A stretch of 64,000 bases of DNA from Oscillospiraceae bacterium (GTDB taxonomy: Bacteria; Bacillota; Clostridia; Oscillospirales; Acutalibacteraceae). This document shows, one piece after another, positions 34,841 to 44,941 of the stretch (the stretch's first letter is position 1; the number at the start of each line of letters is the position of its first letter). A model generated the notes under the pieces. It saw nothing but the letters and a program-made list of their open reading frames with translations. It was not told where the DNA came from and searched no databases. The stretch is taken from assembly GCA_902762875.1 (NCBI GenBank), contig CACWPS010000009.1, forward strand, positions 1 to 64,000, written 5' to 3'. The position numbers and the translations under genes are program-made.

Positions 34841-35518
34841 TCAGGCAATAAATTGAGGGGTAAAATCAACACAATCGCAGGATATTAGTTTAAATTCCAC
34901 CCCGTCATATTCCTTTACGGCGTTATTAAAGCCTGAGCCGTGAATATGCCCGTGATACACCTGCTTTACACCGTGATTTTTAAGTATATCAAAAATTTCG
35001 TGACAGACAAATTCTCCGTATACCGGCGGATAATGAAGAAAGACTAAAACAGGAAGTCCCGTTTTTTCGGCGGCACAAAGGGAAGCTTCAAGCCGTCCCG
35101 CCTCACGGGCGAGCACCTTTTTATCGGCGGTATTATCATAAAACCAACCCCGTGTTCCCGCTATGGCAAAGCCCTCGGCGACAGCACAGTTATTATAGAT
35201 AATATCAACCGAAGAAAAATTATTTTGCAAGAAAAATTCGTGAAGCTTTTTTGATGTGCTCCACCATAAATCGTGATTGCCTTTAATAAGCAGTTTTTTA
35301 CCCGGAAGCGACTCTAAAAATTCAAAATCCTTTTTTGTTTCCTCAAGTTTCAGCCCCCAAGAAAAATCGCCAGGCAAAATAACCGTATCGTTTTCCTTTA
35401 TAAGGCGCTTCCAATTAGCGGTAATACGCTCGGTATAATTATCCCAGCCTCTAAAAATATTCATGGGCTTATCTACGCCGAAGGATAAATGCAAATCCGA
35501 AATCCCATAAATGCTCAA
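34841..35518 (-). CDS. Calcineurin-like metallophosphoesterase
   Basis: About 225 residues from a TTG at 35518 (SIYGISDLHLSFG), which sits behind AGGAGG; the frame extends upstream to 35563 without a better signal. Metal motifs are SDLHLSFG, PGDFSWG, KGNHDLWW, FLHYPP and HGHIHGSG, the full set of this family. The substrate is unknown; relatives include YfcE-type phosphodiesterases and 'YmdB-like' enzymes. It is a single gene upstream of a short DUF1540 gene on the other strand. Confidence 0.88.
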   Translation of the reverse strand: MSIYGISDLHLSFGVDKPMNIFRGWDNYTERITANWKRLIKENDTVILPGDFSWGLKLEETKKDFEFLESLPGKKLLIKGNHDLWWSTSKKLHEFFLQNNFSSVDIIYNNCAVAEGFAIAGTRGWFYDNTADKKVLAREAGRLEASLCAAEKTGLPVLVFLHYPPVYGEFVCHEIFDILKNHGVKQVYHGHIHGSGFNNAVKEYDGVEFKLISCDCVDFTPQFIA

Positions 35519-35574
35519 AGCTCTGTTTCGCCTCCTTTTTACATAATAAAAATTTTTTTGCACATACTAAGCTT

Positions 35575-35589
35575 GACCTTAATAAGGTC
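35575..35589. promoter_or_regulatory. Palindrome upstream of the DUF1540 gene
   Basis: GACCTTA-A-TAAGGTC, a perfect 15-nt palindrome 18 bases before the chosen TTG start. It could be an operator or a short mRNA hairpin. Confidence 0.5.
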
Positions 35590-35607
35590 GGAAAGGACTT
35601 GATTGAT

Positions 35608-35772
35608 TTGTCAGATTGTACTTGTGAGACCAAGCTGTGCGTAGCGTGCGATGTAAAGAACTGTGTTCACCATACTCCGGACGATATGTGCTCTGCAGGC
35701 AAAATTCAAGTTGGCCACGGCGAAGCGTCCAACAGCAGTGACACCTGCTGTGACACCTTCAGAGCGAAGTAA
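35608..35772 (+). CDS. DUF1540-domain small Cys-rich protein
   Basis: A 54-residue protein. It contains CVACDVKNCVHHTPDD, CSAGKIQVG and SDTCCDTFR, the pattern of the DUF1540 proteins (conserved Cys and Asn), found in spore-forming Clostridia and thought to bind metal. No ATG is in frame; I chose a TTG at 35608, with GGAAAGG 11 bases upstream, and a TTG at 35599 is an alternative. The true N-terminus is uncertain. It is flanked by a palindrome and a strong terminator and is divergent from the phosphoesterase gene. Many Clostridia make such proteins during sporulation. Confidence 0.8.
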   Translation: MSDCTCETKLCVACDVKNCVHHTPDDMCSAGKIQVGHGEASNSSDTCCDTFRAK

Positions 35773-35791
35773 ATATCTGCTTCGTCAAAAG

Positions 35792-35820
35792 AATATCCGG
35801 CATAAAGCCGGATATTTTTA
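35792..35820. terminator. Bidirectional terminator after DUF1540 and thrC
   Basis: Perfect 10-bp stem AATATCCGGC/GCCGGATATT with an ATAAA loop and a T run. It overlaps the last codon region of the convergent thrC. Confidence 0.9.
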
Positions 35821-37305
35821 TTTTATTTTAAGTGCCGCATATACCGCATCAAGCATTTTATCCTTTTCGCAGATTTCCTTAAAGCGCACCTCAGCGTTTT
35901 CAAGAGCCAAAAGCGGAGCGGGAATCTCGGTAGAGGTCACCTCTGAAAGCAGGCGGACATTGCCGAACTCGCTGTCGGTCTTCTTGTCGGTAACGGCCTT
36001 AAGCACGCTGTCGGCAAACTTATAAGGCGAAGCGGTAGAAGCTATAACCGCAGGTCTTTCGTCCCCTGTTTCAGCCTTATACTTATTATAAACACCCACC
36101 GCAACGGCGGTGTGGGTATCGCAAAGATAGCCGTATTCCTTAAACATATCACCTATTGTAGTAAGGGTTTCTTCGTCATCACAGCAGCCGCCGTAGAAAA
36201 GCTCGGACATTTTTGCCTTGATTTCATCTGTAACCTTAAATACGCCGTCCTTTGCAAGGTCTGCCTGCATTTTGGCAACCGCCTTATCGTCGCAACCTGA
36301 AAGCTCAAAGAGCATTCTTTCAAGGTTGCTTGAAATAAGAATATCCATAGAGGGGGAAATGGTGGTGTAAAACTTACGGTTGCGGTCATAAACGCCCGTG
36401 TTTATAAAGTCGGTAAGGACATTATTTGAGTTAGATGCGCAGATAAGCTTGCTTATCGGCACGCCCATTTTCTTAGCATAGTAAGCCGCCAGAATGTTGC
36501 CGAAGTTGCCTGTGGGAACCACAACATTAAAGCCGTCCTTTAAATCCTCGCCCTTCGCCAACATATCACAGTAGGCGGATACATAATAAACAATCTGCGG
36601 AGCGAGTCTTCCCCAGTTAATAGAGTTAGCAGAGGAGAACTGCATATTATTCTCGGCTAATTTTGCCTTTACCCCATTATCTGTAAATATCTTTTTAACC
36701 CCTGTCTGTGCATCGTCAAAATTACCCTTAATGGCGATTACATGGACATTGTCACCCTTTTGGGAATCCATTTGAAGCTTCTGCATGGGGCTTACGCCGT
36801 CACTGGGATAGAATACCACAATCTCGGTATCGGGCACATCCTTAAAGCCCTCAAGTGCCGCCTTGCCTGTATCACCCGAGGTGGCAACCAAAATAACCGT
36901 CTTCTTGCCTGCCGCAGTCTTTTTAGCCGAGGTGGTAAGCAGGTAAGGCAAAAGCTGGAGGGCTAAGTCCTTAAACGCACAGGTGGGCCCGTGCCAAAGC
37001 TCCAAAACATTCGCATTCCCGCCCACAACCGAGATAGGCGCAGGCTGTTCGTTGTCGAAGCTGCCGGTATAAGCGCCCTTTACGCAGTAATCAACCTCTT
37101 CCTCGGTAAAATCGTTAAGGAAAAACTTTAAAACATATTTTGCCCTGCCGATATAATCGAGCTTCCCTAAGGCCTCAAAATCCTTATCGGTAAAACTCGG
37201 AAAGGTGTCAGGCACGAAAAGTCCGCCCTCGGCTGAAATGCCGCTTGCAATAGCCTTAGCGGCGGTGACCTTTACCGATTTATCTCTTGTACTTACATAA
37301 TTCAT
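35818..37305 (-). CDS. thrC: Threonine synthase
   Basis: A 495-residue PLP enzyme that makes threonine from O-phosphohomoserine. The cofactor lysine is Lys112 in WHGPTCAFKDLALQ. TSGDTGKAALEG and the PTGNFGNILAAYYAKKMG phosphate-binding loop are also clear. It is the long threonine synthase class (E. coli/yeast type). No hom or thrB lies next to it. The ATG is preceded by AGGAAT, a modest ribosome site. Confidence 0.95.
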   Translation of the reverse strand: MNYVSTRDKSVKVTAAKAIASGISAEGGLFVPDTFPSFTDKDFEALGKLDYIGRAKYVLKFFLNDFTEEEVDYCVKGAYTGSFDNEQPAPISVVGGNANVLELWHGPTCAFKDLALQLLPYLLTTSAKKTAAGKKTVILVATSGDTGKAALEGFKDVPDTEIVVFYPSDGVSPMQKLQMDSQKGDNVHVIAIKGNFDDAQTGVKKIFTDNGVKAKLAENNMQFSSANSINWGRLAPQIVYYVSAYCDMLAKGEDLKDGFNVVVPTGNFGNILAAYYAKKMGVPISKLICASNSNNVLTDFINTGVYDRNRKFYTTISPSMDILISSNLERMLFELSGCDDKAVAKMQADLAKDGVFKVTDEIKAKMSELFYGGCCDDEETLTTIGDMFKEYGYLCDTHTAVAVGVYNKYKAETGDERPAVIASTASPYKFADSVLKAVTDKKTDSEFGNVRLLSEVTSTEIPAPLLALENAEVRFKEICEKDKMLDAVYAALKIK

Positions 37306-37344
37306 ATTCCTTGGCTCCTAATTTTAGCATTATTCTTTATTTTA

Positions 37345-38211
37345 TTATACAGAGCGCCTTTTGTCAAAGGTTTCGAGATAATTTTCCGCATTTTTATAAA
37401 AAATTTTATCTAAAACCCTTTCACTTATACCTTTTTCCCGTAATTCCGCATATAAATACGGAATTTTTGTGATGTCACAAAGCCCCTCTGCCATATCCGC
37501 TCCGTCAAAATCGGAGCCTAACGCAATACTGTTTTCCATTTCAAGCTCTAATAAGTGAAAAATGTTTTCGTATATCTTTTGGGGAACATCTCCGCCCAAA
37601 AATTCGGGATAAAAGCAAAGCCCCACTATACCGCCCTTTTCGGCTATAAGCCTTAGCTGATTATCGCTGAGATTTCTGGGGCAGTCAAAAACCGATTTGC
37701 AGTTAGAATGGGTGGCAATCGGAAAATCCGCAAGTTCCACCGCCGAATAAAAGCTTTTCTCATTCAGGTGGGACAAATCGCACAGCATATTAAGGGAATT
37801 CATTTCCGAAATTACCCTTTTGCCGAATTCGGTCAATCCCTTATCGGTCTTGCTCCCGCCCGCTATACGGTTTTCCCCGTTCCAAGTAAGGGTAAGGGCA
37901 CATATTCCGTCCTCTTTAAGCCTATAAAGTCGGTCAATATCATCTTCAATTACCGCCCCGCCCTCTACCGAAAAATAGGGGATTAAATTATCGGGCTTAC
38001 TTTTAAGCTTTTCCTTAAAATCCTTTAAAATTGCTCTATAAAGGGTATACGGTTCATCTAAATCGTCCCTTATCCAAAGGGCGAAAACCTGCTTCCAGTT
38101 TTCAAATACCGTTCCCTTTTCACCCGAAAGGGCAAGGTTGTTTTTTAAAAAATCCTGCTTTTTAAAATAACATTCGTAGGGCGTATCACAATGAAGGTCA
38201 AAGTAATTCAA
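37345..38211 (-). CDS. Membrane dipeptidase-like peptidase, family M19
   Basis: A 288-residue zinc peptidase without a signal peptide. FDLHCDTP near 4-11 supplies the first His/Asp metal ligands, YFSVEGGA near 75 the bridging Glu, and DLSHLN and THSNCKS the later His ligands. It should hydrolyse dipeptides, probably including D-containing or cell-wall peptides. It is slightly short for the family (about 310-400). It precedes the yraN-rnhB-rbgA group and is probably in the same transcript. Confidence 0.85.
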   Translation of the reverse strand: MNYFDLHCDTPYECYFKKQDFLKNNLALSGEKGTVFENWKQVFALWIRDDLDEPYTLYRAILKDFKEKLKSKPDNLIPYFSVEGGAVIEDDIDRLYRLKEDGICALTLTWNGENRIAGGSKTDKGLTEFGKRVISEMNSLNMLCDLSHLNEKSFYSAVELADFPIATHSNCKSVFDCPRNLSDNQLRLIAEKGGIVGLCFYPEFLGGDVPQKIYENIFHLLELEMENSIALGSDFDGADMAEGLCDITKIPYLYAELREKGISERVLDKIFYKNAENYLETFDKRRSV

Positions 38212-38222
38212 TTAAAACACCC

Positions 38223-38585
38223 CTAAAAAGCGTTTTTAATGTAATGGAGCTTATACCCGTCGGTGCCGTCGGACTTCTTAAAAACCGTAACCTCCGCCAC
38301 ATCAAAGCGGGGTTGGAGCTCGGTTTCATACTTTGAGAGAAAATCCTCGGCAGTTAATATTATTCGCCTTTGTTTGTGAGCGTCCACCGCCTCGGCAGGT
38401 GAAACAAGGCTATCCTCACGGCGGGTTTTAACCTCGGTAAAGATTATATATTCCTTATTCTCTGCGATTATGTCAATTTCACCGTAACGGCAATGATAGT
38501 TACGCTTTACAATGACAAATCCGTTTTTTCTTAAAAATTCTGCGGTAAGGCTCTCACCCATACCGCCTGTCTTCCCAATATTCAT
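38223..38585 (-). CDS. YraN-family endonuclease-like protein
   Basis: A 120-residue protein of the UPF0102 family with a PD-(D/E)XK fold: GESLTAEFLRKNGF at the N-terminus, YGEIDIIAE with the Asp, and IIFTEVKTRR with the E-x-K. Function is unproven; it is often thought to process Holliday-like or recombination structures. The order rbgA-rnhB-yraN is conserved in Firmicutes, and a 4-nt gap separates it from rnhB. Confidence 0.9.
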   Translation of the reverse strand: MNIGKTGGMGESLTAEFLRKNGFVIVKRNYHCRYGEIDIIAENKEYIIFTEVKTRREDSLVSPAEAVDAHKQRRIILTAEDFLSKYETELQPRFDVAEVTVFKKSDGTDGYKLHYIKNAF

Positions 38586-38589
38586 ACCG

Positions 38590-39192
38590 TCACCCTAATA
38601 TATTTTTAAGAAAGGAAAGACGGTGTATCGGGGAGGGGCCGTACTGCTTCAAAAGCTCGGTGTGCTCCTTTGTGCCGTAGCCCTTGTGCTTTTTGAAGTT
38701 ATACTGCGGGTACTTTTCATCATATGTAAGCATAAGGCGGTCACGGGTAACCTTGGCAAGCACCGAAGCCGCCGCCACCGACATAGATTTTGAATCCCCC
38801 TTAACCAGCGTTGCGCAGGGAATTTTAATACCTTTAGGCACTCGGTTGCCGTCAATTATGGCAAAATCGGGCTTTACTTTAAGCCCGTCAATCGCCCTGT
38901 TCATTGCAAGAAATGTCGCCTCTAAAATATTCACGCTTTCTATTTCTTCAAGGGTGCCGTAGGCTACAGAGTATGCGACAGCCTTTTTAGTTATCTCATC
39001 ATAAAGGCGCTCTCTTTTTTTCTCGCTTAGCTTTTTGGAATCGTCAAGCCCCTCTATTACTGTGTCTTCAGGCAGTATAACCGCCGCCGCACAGACAGGG
39101 CCCGCAAGAGGACCTCTGCCCGCCTCGTCAACTCCGCAGACAGTATTAAAGCCGCTTGAAACTGCGGCTTTTTCGTATTCATAATCAGGCAT
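38590..39192 (-). CDS. rnhB: Ribonuclease HII
   Basis: A 200-residue enzyme that cuts the RNA strand of RNA-DNA hybrids and single ribonucleotides in DNA. Catalytic residues Asp22 and Glu23 lie in GVDEAGRGPLAGP, with further acidic residues in LDDSKKLS and FAIIDGN. Length is standard. It lies 4 bases downstream of rbgA and 4 bases upstream of yraN. Confidence 0.95.
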   Translation of the reverse strand: MPDYEYEKAAVSSGFNTVCGVDEAGRGPLAGPVCAAAVILPEDTVIEGLDDSKKLSEKKRERLYDEITKKAVAYSVAYGTLEEIESVNILEATFLAMNRAIDGLKVKPDFAIIDGNRVPKGIKIPCATLVKGDSKSMSVAAASVLAKVTRDRLMLTYDEKYPQYNFKKHKGYGTKEHTELLKQYGPSPIHRLSFLKNILG

Positions 39193-39196
39193 TTTA

Positions 39197-40051
39197 TCAA
39201 ACCCTTTCCAAGGTTATTCGTCCTATTTTACAGTTTCGGTATTCCTCAAGGAGCATATTTGCCGCCCTTTCGGTATCGGTCTCGCCGCCCCTTATAAGCA
39301 TACCTCGCTTTTTGCCCACCTCGCAAAGTAAATCGTAGCCGTCATTTTCAAGGTTAAGCTCGCCGTAACGGGCGGTAAGCTTATCGGGCGCAGTTTTAGC
39401 TAAAAGCTCGGCAAGCCGCATACCCAAAAGCTCGGTATCGAGAATATTGTCCTTAACCGCTCCCGTAAAGGCTAAATGCTCGCCCACGGTATTATCCTCA
39501 AACTTAGGCCATAGAACGCCGGGAGTGTCAAGCAGCTCCAACTGCTTATCAATAGTAAACCATTGATTACCCCTTGTGACGCCCGGGCGGTTTTCAGCCT
39601 TTGCCTTATTGTTCCCCGCAATTCGGTTAATAAAGGTAGACTTACCTATGTTAGGAATACCTACAACCATTACCCTAAGAGGCTTTCCTACCATTCCCTT
39701 TTCGGCATAGTATTTAAGTCTGTCAGATAGGGCGGTTTTAACCGTATCCTTAAATAAATTAATGCCTTTTCCCGTTTTGCAGTCGGTAGCGATAGCGGAA
39801 ATACCCTGCGATTTATAATATTTTATCCATTCCTCGGTAGCCTTAGGGTCTGCCATATCGCACTTGTTAAGAAGTATTATAAGGGGCTTATCCCCTATAA
39901 GGCTTTTAAGCTCGGGGTTACGGCTGCTTACTGGTATTCTTGCGTCAACAACCTCTGCCACCGCATCGATAAGGGGCAGTATCTCCTTGATTTTACGGCG
40001 GGTTTTCGCCATATGGCCCGGAAACCACTGAATATTTTGTGTGTTACTCAT
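39197..40051 (-). CDS. rbgA: Ribosome biogenesis GTPase RbgA (YlqF)
   Basis: A 284-residue circularly permuted GTPase required for late 50S assembly. G4 is NKCDM near 60, G1 GIPNIGKST near 127, G3 DTPGVLWP. FPGHMAKTRR at the N-terminus is the family's opening. The start overlaps the lepB end by eight bases. It is followed by rnhB, as in B. subtilis. Confidence 0.96.
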   Translation of the reverse strand: MSNTQNIQWFPGHMAKTRRKIKEILPLIDAVAEVVDARIPVSSRNPELKSLIGDKPLIILLNKCDMADPKATEEWIKYYKSQGISAIATDCKTGKGINLFKDTVKTALSDRLKYYAEKGMVGKPLRVMVVGIPNIGKSTFINRIAGNNKAKAENRPGVTRGNQWFTIDKQLELLDTPGVLWPKFEDNTVGEHLAFTGAVKDNILDTELLGMRLAELLAKTAPDKLTARYGELNLENDGYDLLCEVGKKRGMLIRGGETDTERAANMLLEEYRNCKIGRITLERV

Positions 40052-40745
40052 CTAAAAGACTCCCAATGCTGTTAAAGGGGAAAACACGGAAAACAGCGTG
40101 ACCTAAAACATAGCGAGTATCAATGAGACCGCCATCGCCTATACGGCTGTCACGGCTATCGGTAGAATTATTCCTGTTATCGCCCAGCACAAATATATAG
40201 CCCTCCGGCACATAGAGCGGGAACTGTACATCAAAGCTTCTTACGGTGGGGGTTTTGGCGTAGGGTTCCACAAGCTCGACCCCATCAACCGAGACGACTC
40301 CACGCTCAAAATCAATATCCACCGTTTGACCGCCCACGGCGATAACACGCTTTATAATAGGATCCTGACCGTTCTGGGCATCCTCGGCGGAATTGTTAAT
40401 ATTCCTTGAGACAACCACTATATCCCCCTGCTTAGGAGTATACCCAAGGTTCGAAATTATCACCCTGTCCCCCGTAAAGAGGGTATTTTGCATAGACGGG
40501 CCCTCAATAGTAGCAATCCTGCAAATCAGGCTGAAAATTATAACAACCGCAATTATAGCGGTAGAAAGCACATCAAGCCATTCGAAAATTTCCTCAGCGG
40601 CGGTGGGCTTTTTCTCTTCTTCAGGGGTATTAGGCAGACTGTCAGCATATTCGGTATTCACCTTAAAGCCGTCCTCCCCGTTGCCGCTGTTTGCGGCAGA
40701 AATAATAATATTTTTAAGTTTTTCAGTATTACTTATGCCGTCCAT
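40044..40745 (-). CDS. lepB: Signal peptidase I
   Basis: About 233 residues from ATG 40745 (MDGISNTEKLKN); the open frame extends to 40919 over the rplS terminator and is not the start. After an acidic cytoplasmic N-terminus of about 70 residues, a transmembrane helix VLSTAIIAVVIIFSLI is followed by the catalytic Ser in EGPSMQNTL and Lys in DPIIKRVIAVGG. VLGDNRNNSTDSRD is box D/E. It removes signal peptides at the outer membrane face. The order rplS-lepB-rbgA is typical of Firmicutes. Confidence 0.95.
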   Translation of the reverse strand: MDGISNTEKLKNIIISAANSGNGEDGFKVNTEYADSLPNTPEEEKKPTAAEEIFEWLDVLSTAIIAVVIIFSLICRIATIEGPSMQNTLFTGDRVIISNLGYTPKQGDIVVVSRNINNSAEDAQNGQDPIIKRVIAVGGQTVDIDFERGVVSVDGVELVEPYAKTPTVRSFDVQFPLYVPEGYIFVLGDNRNNSTDSRDSRIGDGGLIDTRYVLGHAVFRVFPFNSIGSLLDE

Positions 40746-40771
40746 ACAGTCACCGTTACCTTGAATTAAGC

Positions 40772-40804
40772 AAAAAGGGGGAACAGTGCAAAACCCGTTC
40801 CCCC
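40772..40804 (-). terminator. Terminator of rplS
   Basis: GGGGGAAC/GTTCCCCC stem with a 12-nt loop followed on the minus strand by TTTTTGC. It separates rplS from lepB, so lepB has another promoter or readthrough. Confidence 0.85.
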
Positions 40805-40821
40805 CTCTTAAAGCCTTATTA

Positions 40822-41166
40822 TTAACCGATAAGCTCTTTAACCTTGGCAGCCTTACCAACTCTGTCACGCAGATAGTAGAGCTTCGCTCTGCGAACCTGA
40901 CCCTTGCGTACAAGCTCAACCTTAGCTACGCTTGGTGAATGTACGGGGAATACACGCTCAACGCCTACACCGTAGGAAACACGGCGCACGGTAAAGGTTT
41001 CAGCAATTCCGCTGTTGTTCTTGGCAATAACTGTGCCCTCGAACACCTGAATTCTTTCCTTTTCGCCCTCCTTAATTCTTACATGTACCTTAACAGTACT
41101 ACCGATAAGAATTTCGGGAACATCCTTTTTGAGCATATCAGCTGTAAGTTCCTTGATAGCGTCCAT
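40822..41166 (-). CDS. rplS: 50S ribosomal protein L19
   Basis: A 114-residue ribosomal protein at the 30S-50S interface. [21 protein letters not shown] and the [23 protein letters not shown] stretch are diagnostic. The C-terminal [20 protein letters not shown] is typical. A long structured leader lies upstream, in keeping with L19 autoregulation in Firmicutes. The ATG follows AGGAGGAAAA. Confidence 0.97.
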   Translation of the reverse strand: MDAIKELTADMLKKDVPEILIGSTVKVHVRIKEGEKERIQVFEGTVIAKNNSGIAETFTVRRVSYGVGVERVFPVHSPSVAKVELVRKGQVRRAKLYYLRDRVGKAAKVKELIG

Positions 41167-41330
41167 CTTTTTTTCCTCCTTAATTAATACCAGGCGTTCG
41201 TACTCCTAAAGGACAGAGGACCACCCGCTTCAATGTCGATTTTCGGCAATGAACCCACCCGTAAGGCTCGGGTGAAATCAAATGCACATACGCTCAAAAC
41301 GGCATAAAAAACCTTGCCGTCCTGAACAGC
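41167..41330 (-). promoter_or_regulatory. Probable structured leader of rplS
   Basis: From the promoter at 41337 to the rplS start the minus strand holds CACCCG-AGCCTTA-CGGGTG, the complementary-looking pair TTCATTG and CAATGT/ATTGAA segments, and GGTCCTCTGTCCTTT. Known L19 leaders of Firmicutes bind L19 and repress; I cannot confirm the consensus here. Confidence 0.5.
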
Positions 41331-41336
41331 TTTACT

Positions 41337-41365
41337 ATTCTAACACATCTTTCCAAAAAAATCAA
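41337..41365 (-). promoter_or_regulatory. Sigma-A promoter of rplS
   Basis: On the minus strand TTGATT, 17-nt spacer, TAGAAT. It starts just after the ypeB stop codon at 41369. Confidence 0.8.
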
Positions 41366-41368
41366 GTA

Positions 41369-42694
41369 TTATTTTGCAAGAGTTCCGCCGTCACTTTTCA
41401 AAAGGACTAAAATATCCTCTTCCTCCCCTGTTACGGCGTTTATATACACAAGAATTTCCCGACCATCTTCGGTTTCGCAGACAAATTCGTAGCACCTTTT
41501 TTCATTACCGCCCTTTGTGGGAATAAGTGCCAAGGCGGTTTCTCTTATATTAAGCCTTGGGCTTACGGCTTTTGCCGCCTCCTCGGGTTCTATCGCCGCA
41601 CTTTCAAAGGCTCGGTCGGTGTGATTTACAATATATCCGCTTGCCTCGTAAAGCATTATTTCCCCAGTATCCATGGCAACACCCACCTTTACAAGGTCGG
41701 TATAGCAAATAGTTTTTCCGTCAAGGAAGGCAAAGTTTATAACGCAAACGCCCTCGTCGGTAAAATAATAAGTCTCGGTAAAGCCGCTCATTCCTATTCG
41801 CTCAAGGTATCTTTTCGCCTTATCAACAGCCTGACGGTACTCAAGGACAAAGTCCCCCATTTCACGACTTTTTCGCATATAGACGGCATACCCACCGGCA
41901 CGGCTTACCGTAACGCTGACATTATCCCCCGAAAAGCGGTAAGCGGGGATTTTTCCGTCTACCGTACCGTCCAATAATAGCGTTTCCTTATCGCATTCAC
42001 AAATTTCGGCGGCTTTTTTAAGTGCCTCGTTCTCAGTAACATTTTCGGCGTTTTTAAGCATATGGGGCTCTTTTTCCAAAATGTGGTCGGAATAGGGCCC
42101 GTCATACACAAGGGTGGGGTAATCGGAAAGACTTCCCTCAAGAACATCAAGGGTACTGCTTAGTGAATCCTTACCAACACTTTCAGAAAGCTTGCTATCA
42201 AGGTCATCTGCCCAAGCGGTGGGATTATCATAGGCAACAGAGGAATTGCTCACCGCCTCGGAGATTTTTTGCGCAGTACTTTTGAGGGCTGTGATATTAG
42301 CTGCATACTCATCATCAAGGCTTTCCCCGCCGATAAGCCTTTCCGAAACCGAAAGGGCATAGTTACCCACCTGAGAGAGAAATCGGTTTAAAACATCCAA
42401 ATTTTCCCCCGCAGGAAGGCTTGAAATCGCCGCCTTTGCGCTTTGAGCCTCGCTTAAAAGCTGTGCCGACATCTGGCTTAACTGTTTCGCTGTGGTTACA
42501 TACTCCGCCTTTTCAAGAATCAATGAAATATTGTTAATACTTGAATTAAGGGTATCAAGCGTTCCCGCATAACTGTTTTTAACTTCAAGCTTATATCTGT
42601 TCAAATCATTATTTGTGCGCACCGCAAACACAGCGGAAACAATAACTGCGGCGGCACAGAATGATATAATCCTAACAGCATTCCTTTTTTTCAT
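41369..42694 (-). CDS. ypeB: Germination protein YpeB-like
   Basis: A 441-residue protein. Residues 10-25 form an N-terminal membrane anchor or uncleaved signal, 30-200 are a long helical domain (KAEYVTTAKQLSQMSAQLLSEAQSAKA), and the C-terminal ~230 residues contain PepSY-like repeats (ENEALKKAAEICE and later copies). This layout matches YpeB, the partner that holds the cortex-lytic enzyme SleB in spores. sleB itself is not adjacent, unlike in Bacillus. It supports a spore-forming host. Confidence 0.85.
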   Translation of the reverse strand: MKKRNAVRIISFCAAAVIVSAVFAVRTNNDLNRYKLEVKNSYAGTLDTLNSSINNISLILEKAEYVTTAKQLSQMSAQLLSEAQSAKAAISSLPAGENLDVLNRFLSQVGNYALSVSERLIGGESLDDEYAANITALKSTAQKISEAVSNSSVAYDNPTAWADDLDSKLSESVGKDSLSSTLDVLEGSLSDYPTLVYDGPYSDHILEKEPHMLKNAENVTENEALKKAAEICECDKETLLLDGTVDGKIPAYRFSGDNVSVTVSRAGGYAVYMRKSREMGDFVLEYRQAVDKAKRYLERIGMSGFTETYYFTDEGVCVINFAFLDGKTICYTDLVKVGVAMDTGEIMLYEASGYIVNHTDRAFESAAIEPEEAAKAVSPRLNIRETALALIPTKGGNEKRCYEFVCETEDGREILVYINAVTGEEEDILVLLKSDGGTLAK

Positions 42695-42754
42695 AATTTC
42701 CCCTCCGTTTTTACATATTATTGCCTTTTTAAAGGGAAATTATTAAAAAATAAC

Positions 42755-42793
42755 ACCCGCACCCACTCAAAAAATAATTTGAGTGGGTGCGGG
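42755..42793 (-). terminator. Terminator of groESL
   Basis: CCCGCACCCACTCAAA pairs with TTTGAGTGGGTGCGGG (16 bp) with a 6-nt loop, followed by TTATTTTTT on the minus strand. Confidence 0.92.
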
Positions 42794-42805
42794 GTTTTAT
42801 AGATG

Positions 42806-42839
42806 TCTAATATCTAGCGTCTAATGTCTAACATCTAAA

Positions 42840-42840
<1 letters not shown>
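42806..42840. repeat. Heptamer tandem repeat (TCTARNN x5)
   Basis: TCTAATA TCTAGCG TCTAATG TCTAACA TCTAAAT, five units in exact 7-nt phase, between the groEL stop codon and its terminator. Related units flank the terminator at 14069. Confidence 0.85.
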
Positions 42841-44489
<1,649 letters not shown>

Positions 44490-44492
44490 CTA

Positions 44493-44777
44493 TTATTCAA
44501 CGATTGCCAAAATATCGGACTGATGAAGGATTGTGTATTCTTCATTATCAATCTTAATATCGGTTCCCGAATACTTAGCGGCGATAACCTTATCCCCCGC
44601 CTTTACGGTCATTTTGACCTCTTTACCGTCAACCGTTCCTCCCGGTCCTACGGCAACTACAACCGCAACCTGCGGTTTTTCCTTAGCGGCAGATGTAAGA
44701 ACAATACCGCTCTTTGTGGTTTCCTCTGCTTCTGTCGCCTTGATAACGACATTGTCAGCCAAAGGCTTAATGTTCAT
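44493..44777 (-). CDS. groS: Co-chaperonin GroES (10 kDa)
   Basis: A 94-residue heptameric lid of GroEL. The mobile loop is EAEETTKSGIVLTS near 17-30, and GGTVDGKEVKMTVKAGDKVIAAKYSGT follows. Length is normal. It is the first gene of groES-groEL. The ATG is preceded by GGGAGGAATT. No CIRCE element was seen upstream. Confidence 0.97.
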   Translation of the reverse strand: MNIKPLADNVVIKATEAEETTKSGIVLTSAAKEKPQVAVVVAVGPGGTVDGKEVKMTVKAGDKVIAAKYSGTDIKIDNEEYTILHQSDILAIVE

Positions 44778-44856
44778 AAAAAATTCCTCCCAAATGAATT
44801 TTAATAAGCGAGTATAAAACGCTTCAAAATTATGCGTTTTCCCGTTTGCGAGTTTA

Positions 44857-44884
44857 ATTATACACTAAAGTCAGGAAAAGTCAA
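44857..44884 (-). promoter_or_regulatory. Sigma-A promoter of groES-groEL
   Basis: On the minus strand TTGACT, 16-nt spacer, TATAAT. Downstream at 44816-44840 an imperfect inverted repeat AAAACGC...GCGTTTT lies in the leader; it does not match the CIRCE consensus TTAGCACTC-N9-GAGTGCTAA. Confidence 0.82.
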
Positions 44885-44941
44885 TACCTAAAATTAAAAT
44901 TCAAATTATGTTAATAAATTAATAAGGTTTTTGTTAATAAA

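Noticed and set aside
35663-36025. Plus-strand frame overlapping the DUF1540 gene and thrC
   Set aside because: It lies in another frame across the DUF1540 gene and continues antisense to thrC, so it is a shadow.
40746-40919. N-terminal extension of the lepB frame
   Set aside because: It covers the rplS terminator and stop region; the start at 40745 matches the family.
41369-42694. sleB partner next to ypeB
   Set aside because: No cortex-lytic SleB gene is adjacent; the neighbours are rplS and groEL.
44778-44940. CIRCE element for groESL
   Set aside because: No TTAGCACTC-N9-GAGTGCTAA match is present; only a different inverted repeat.
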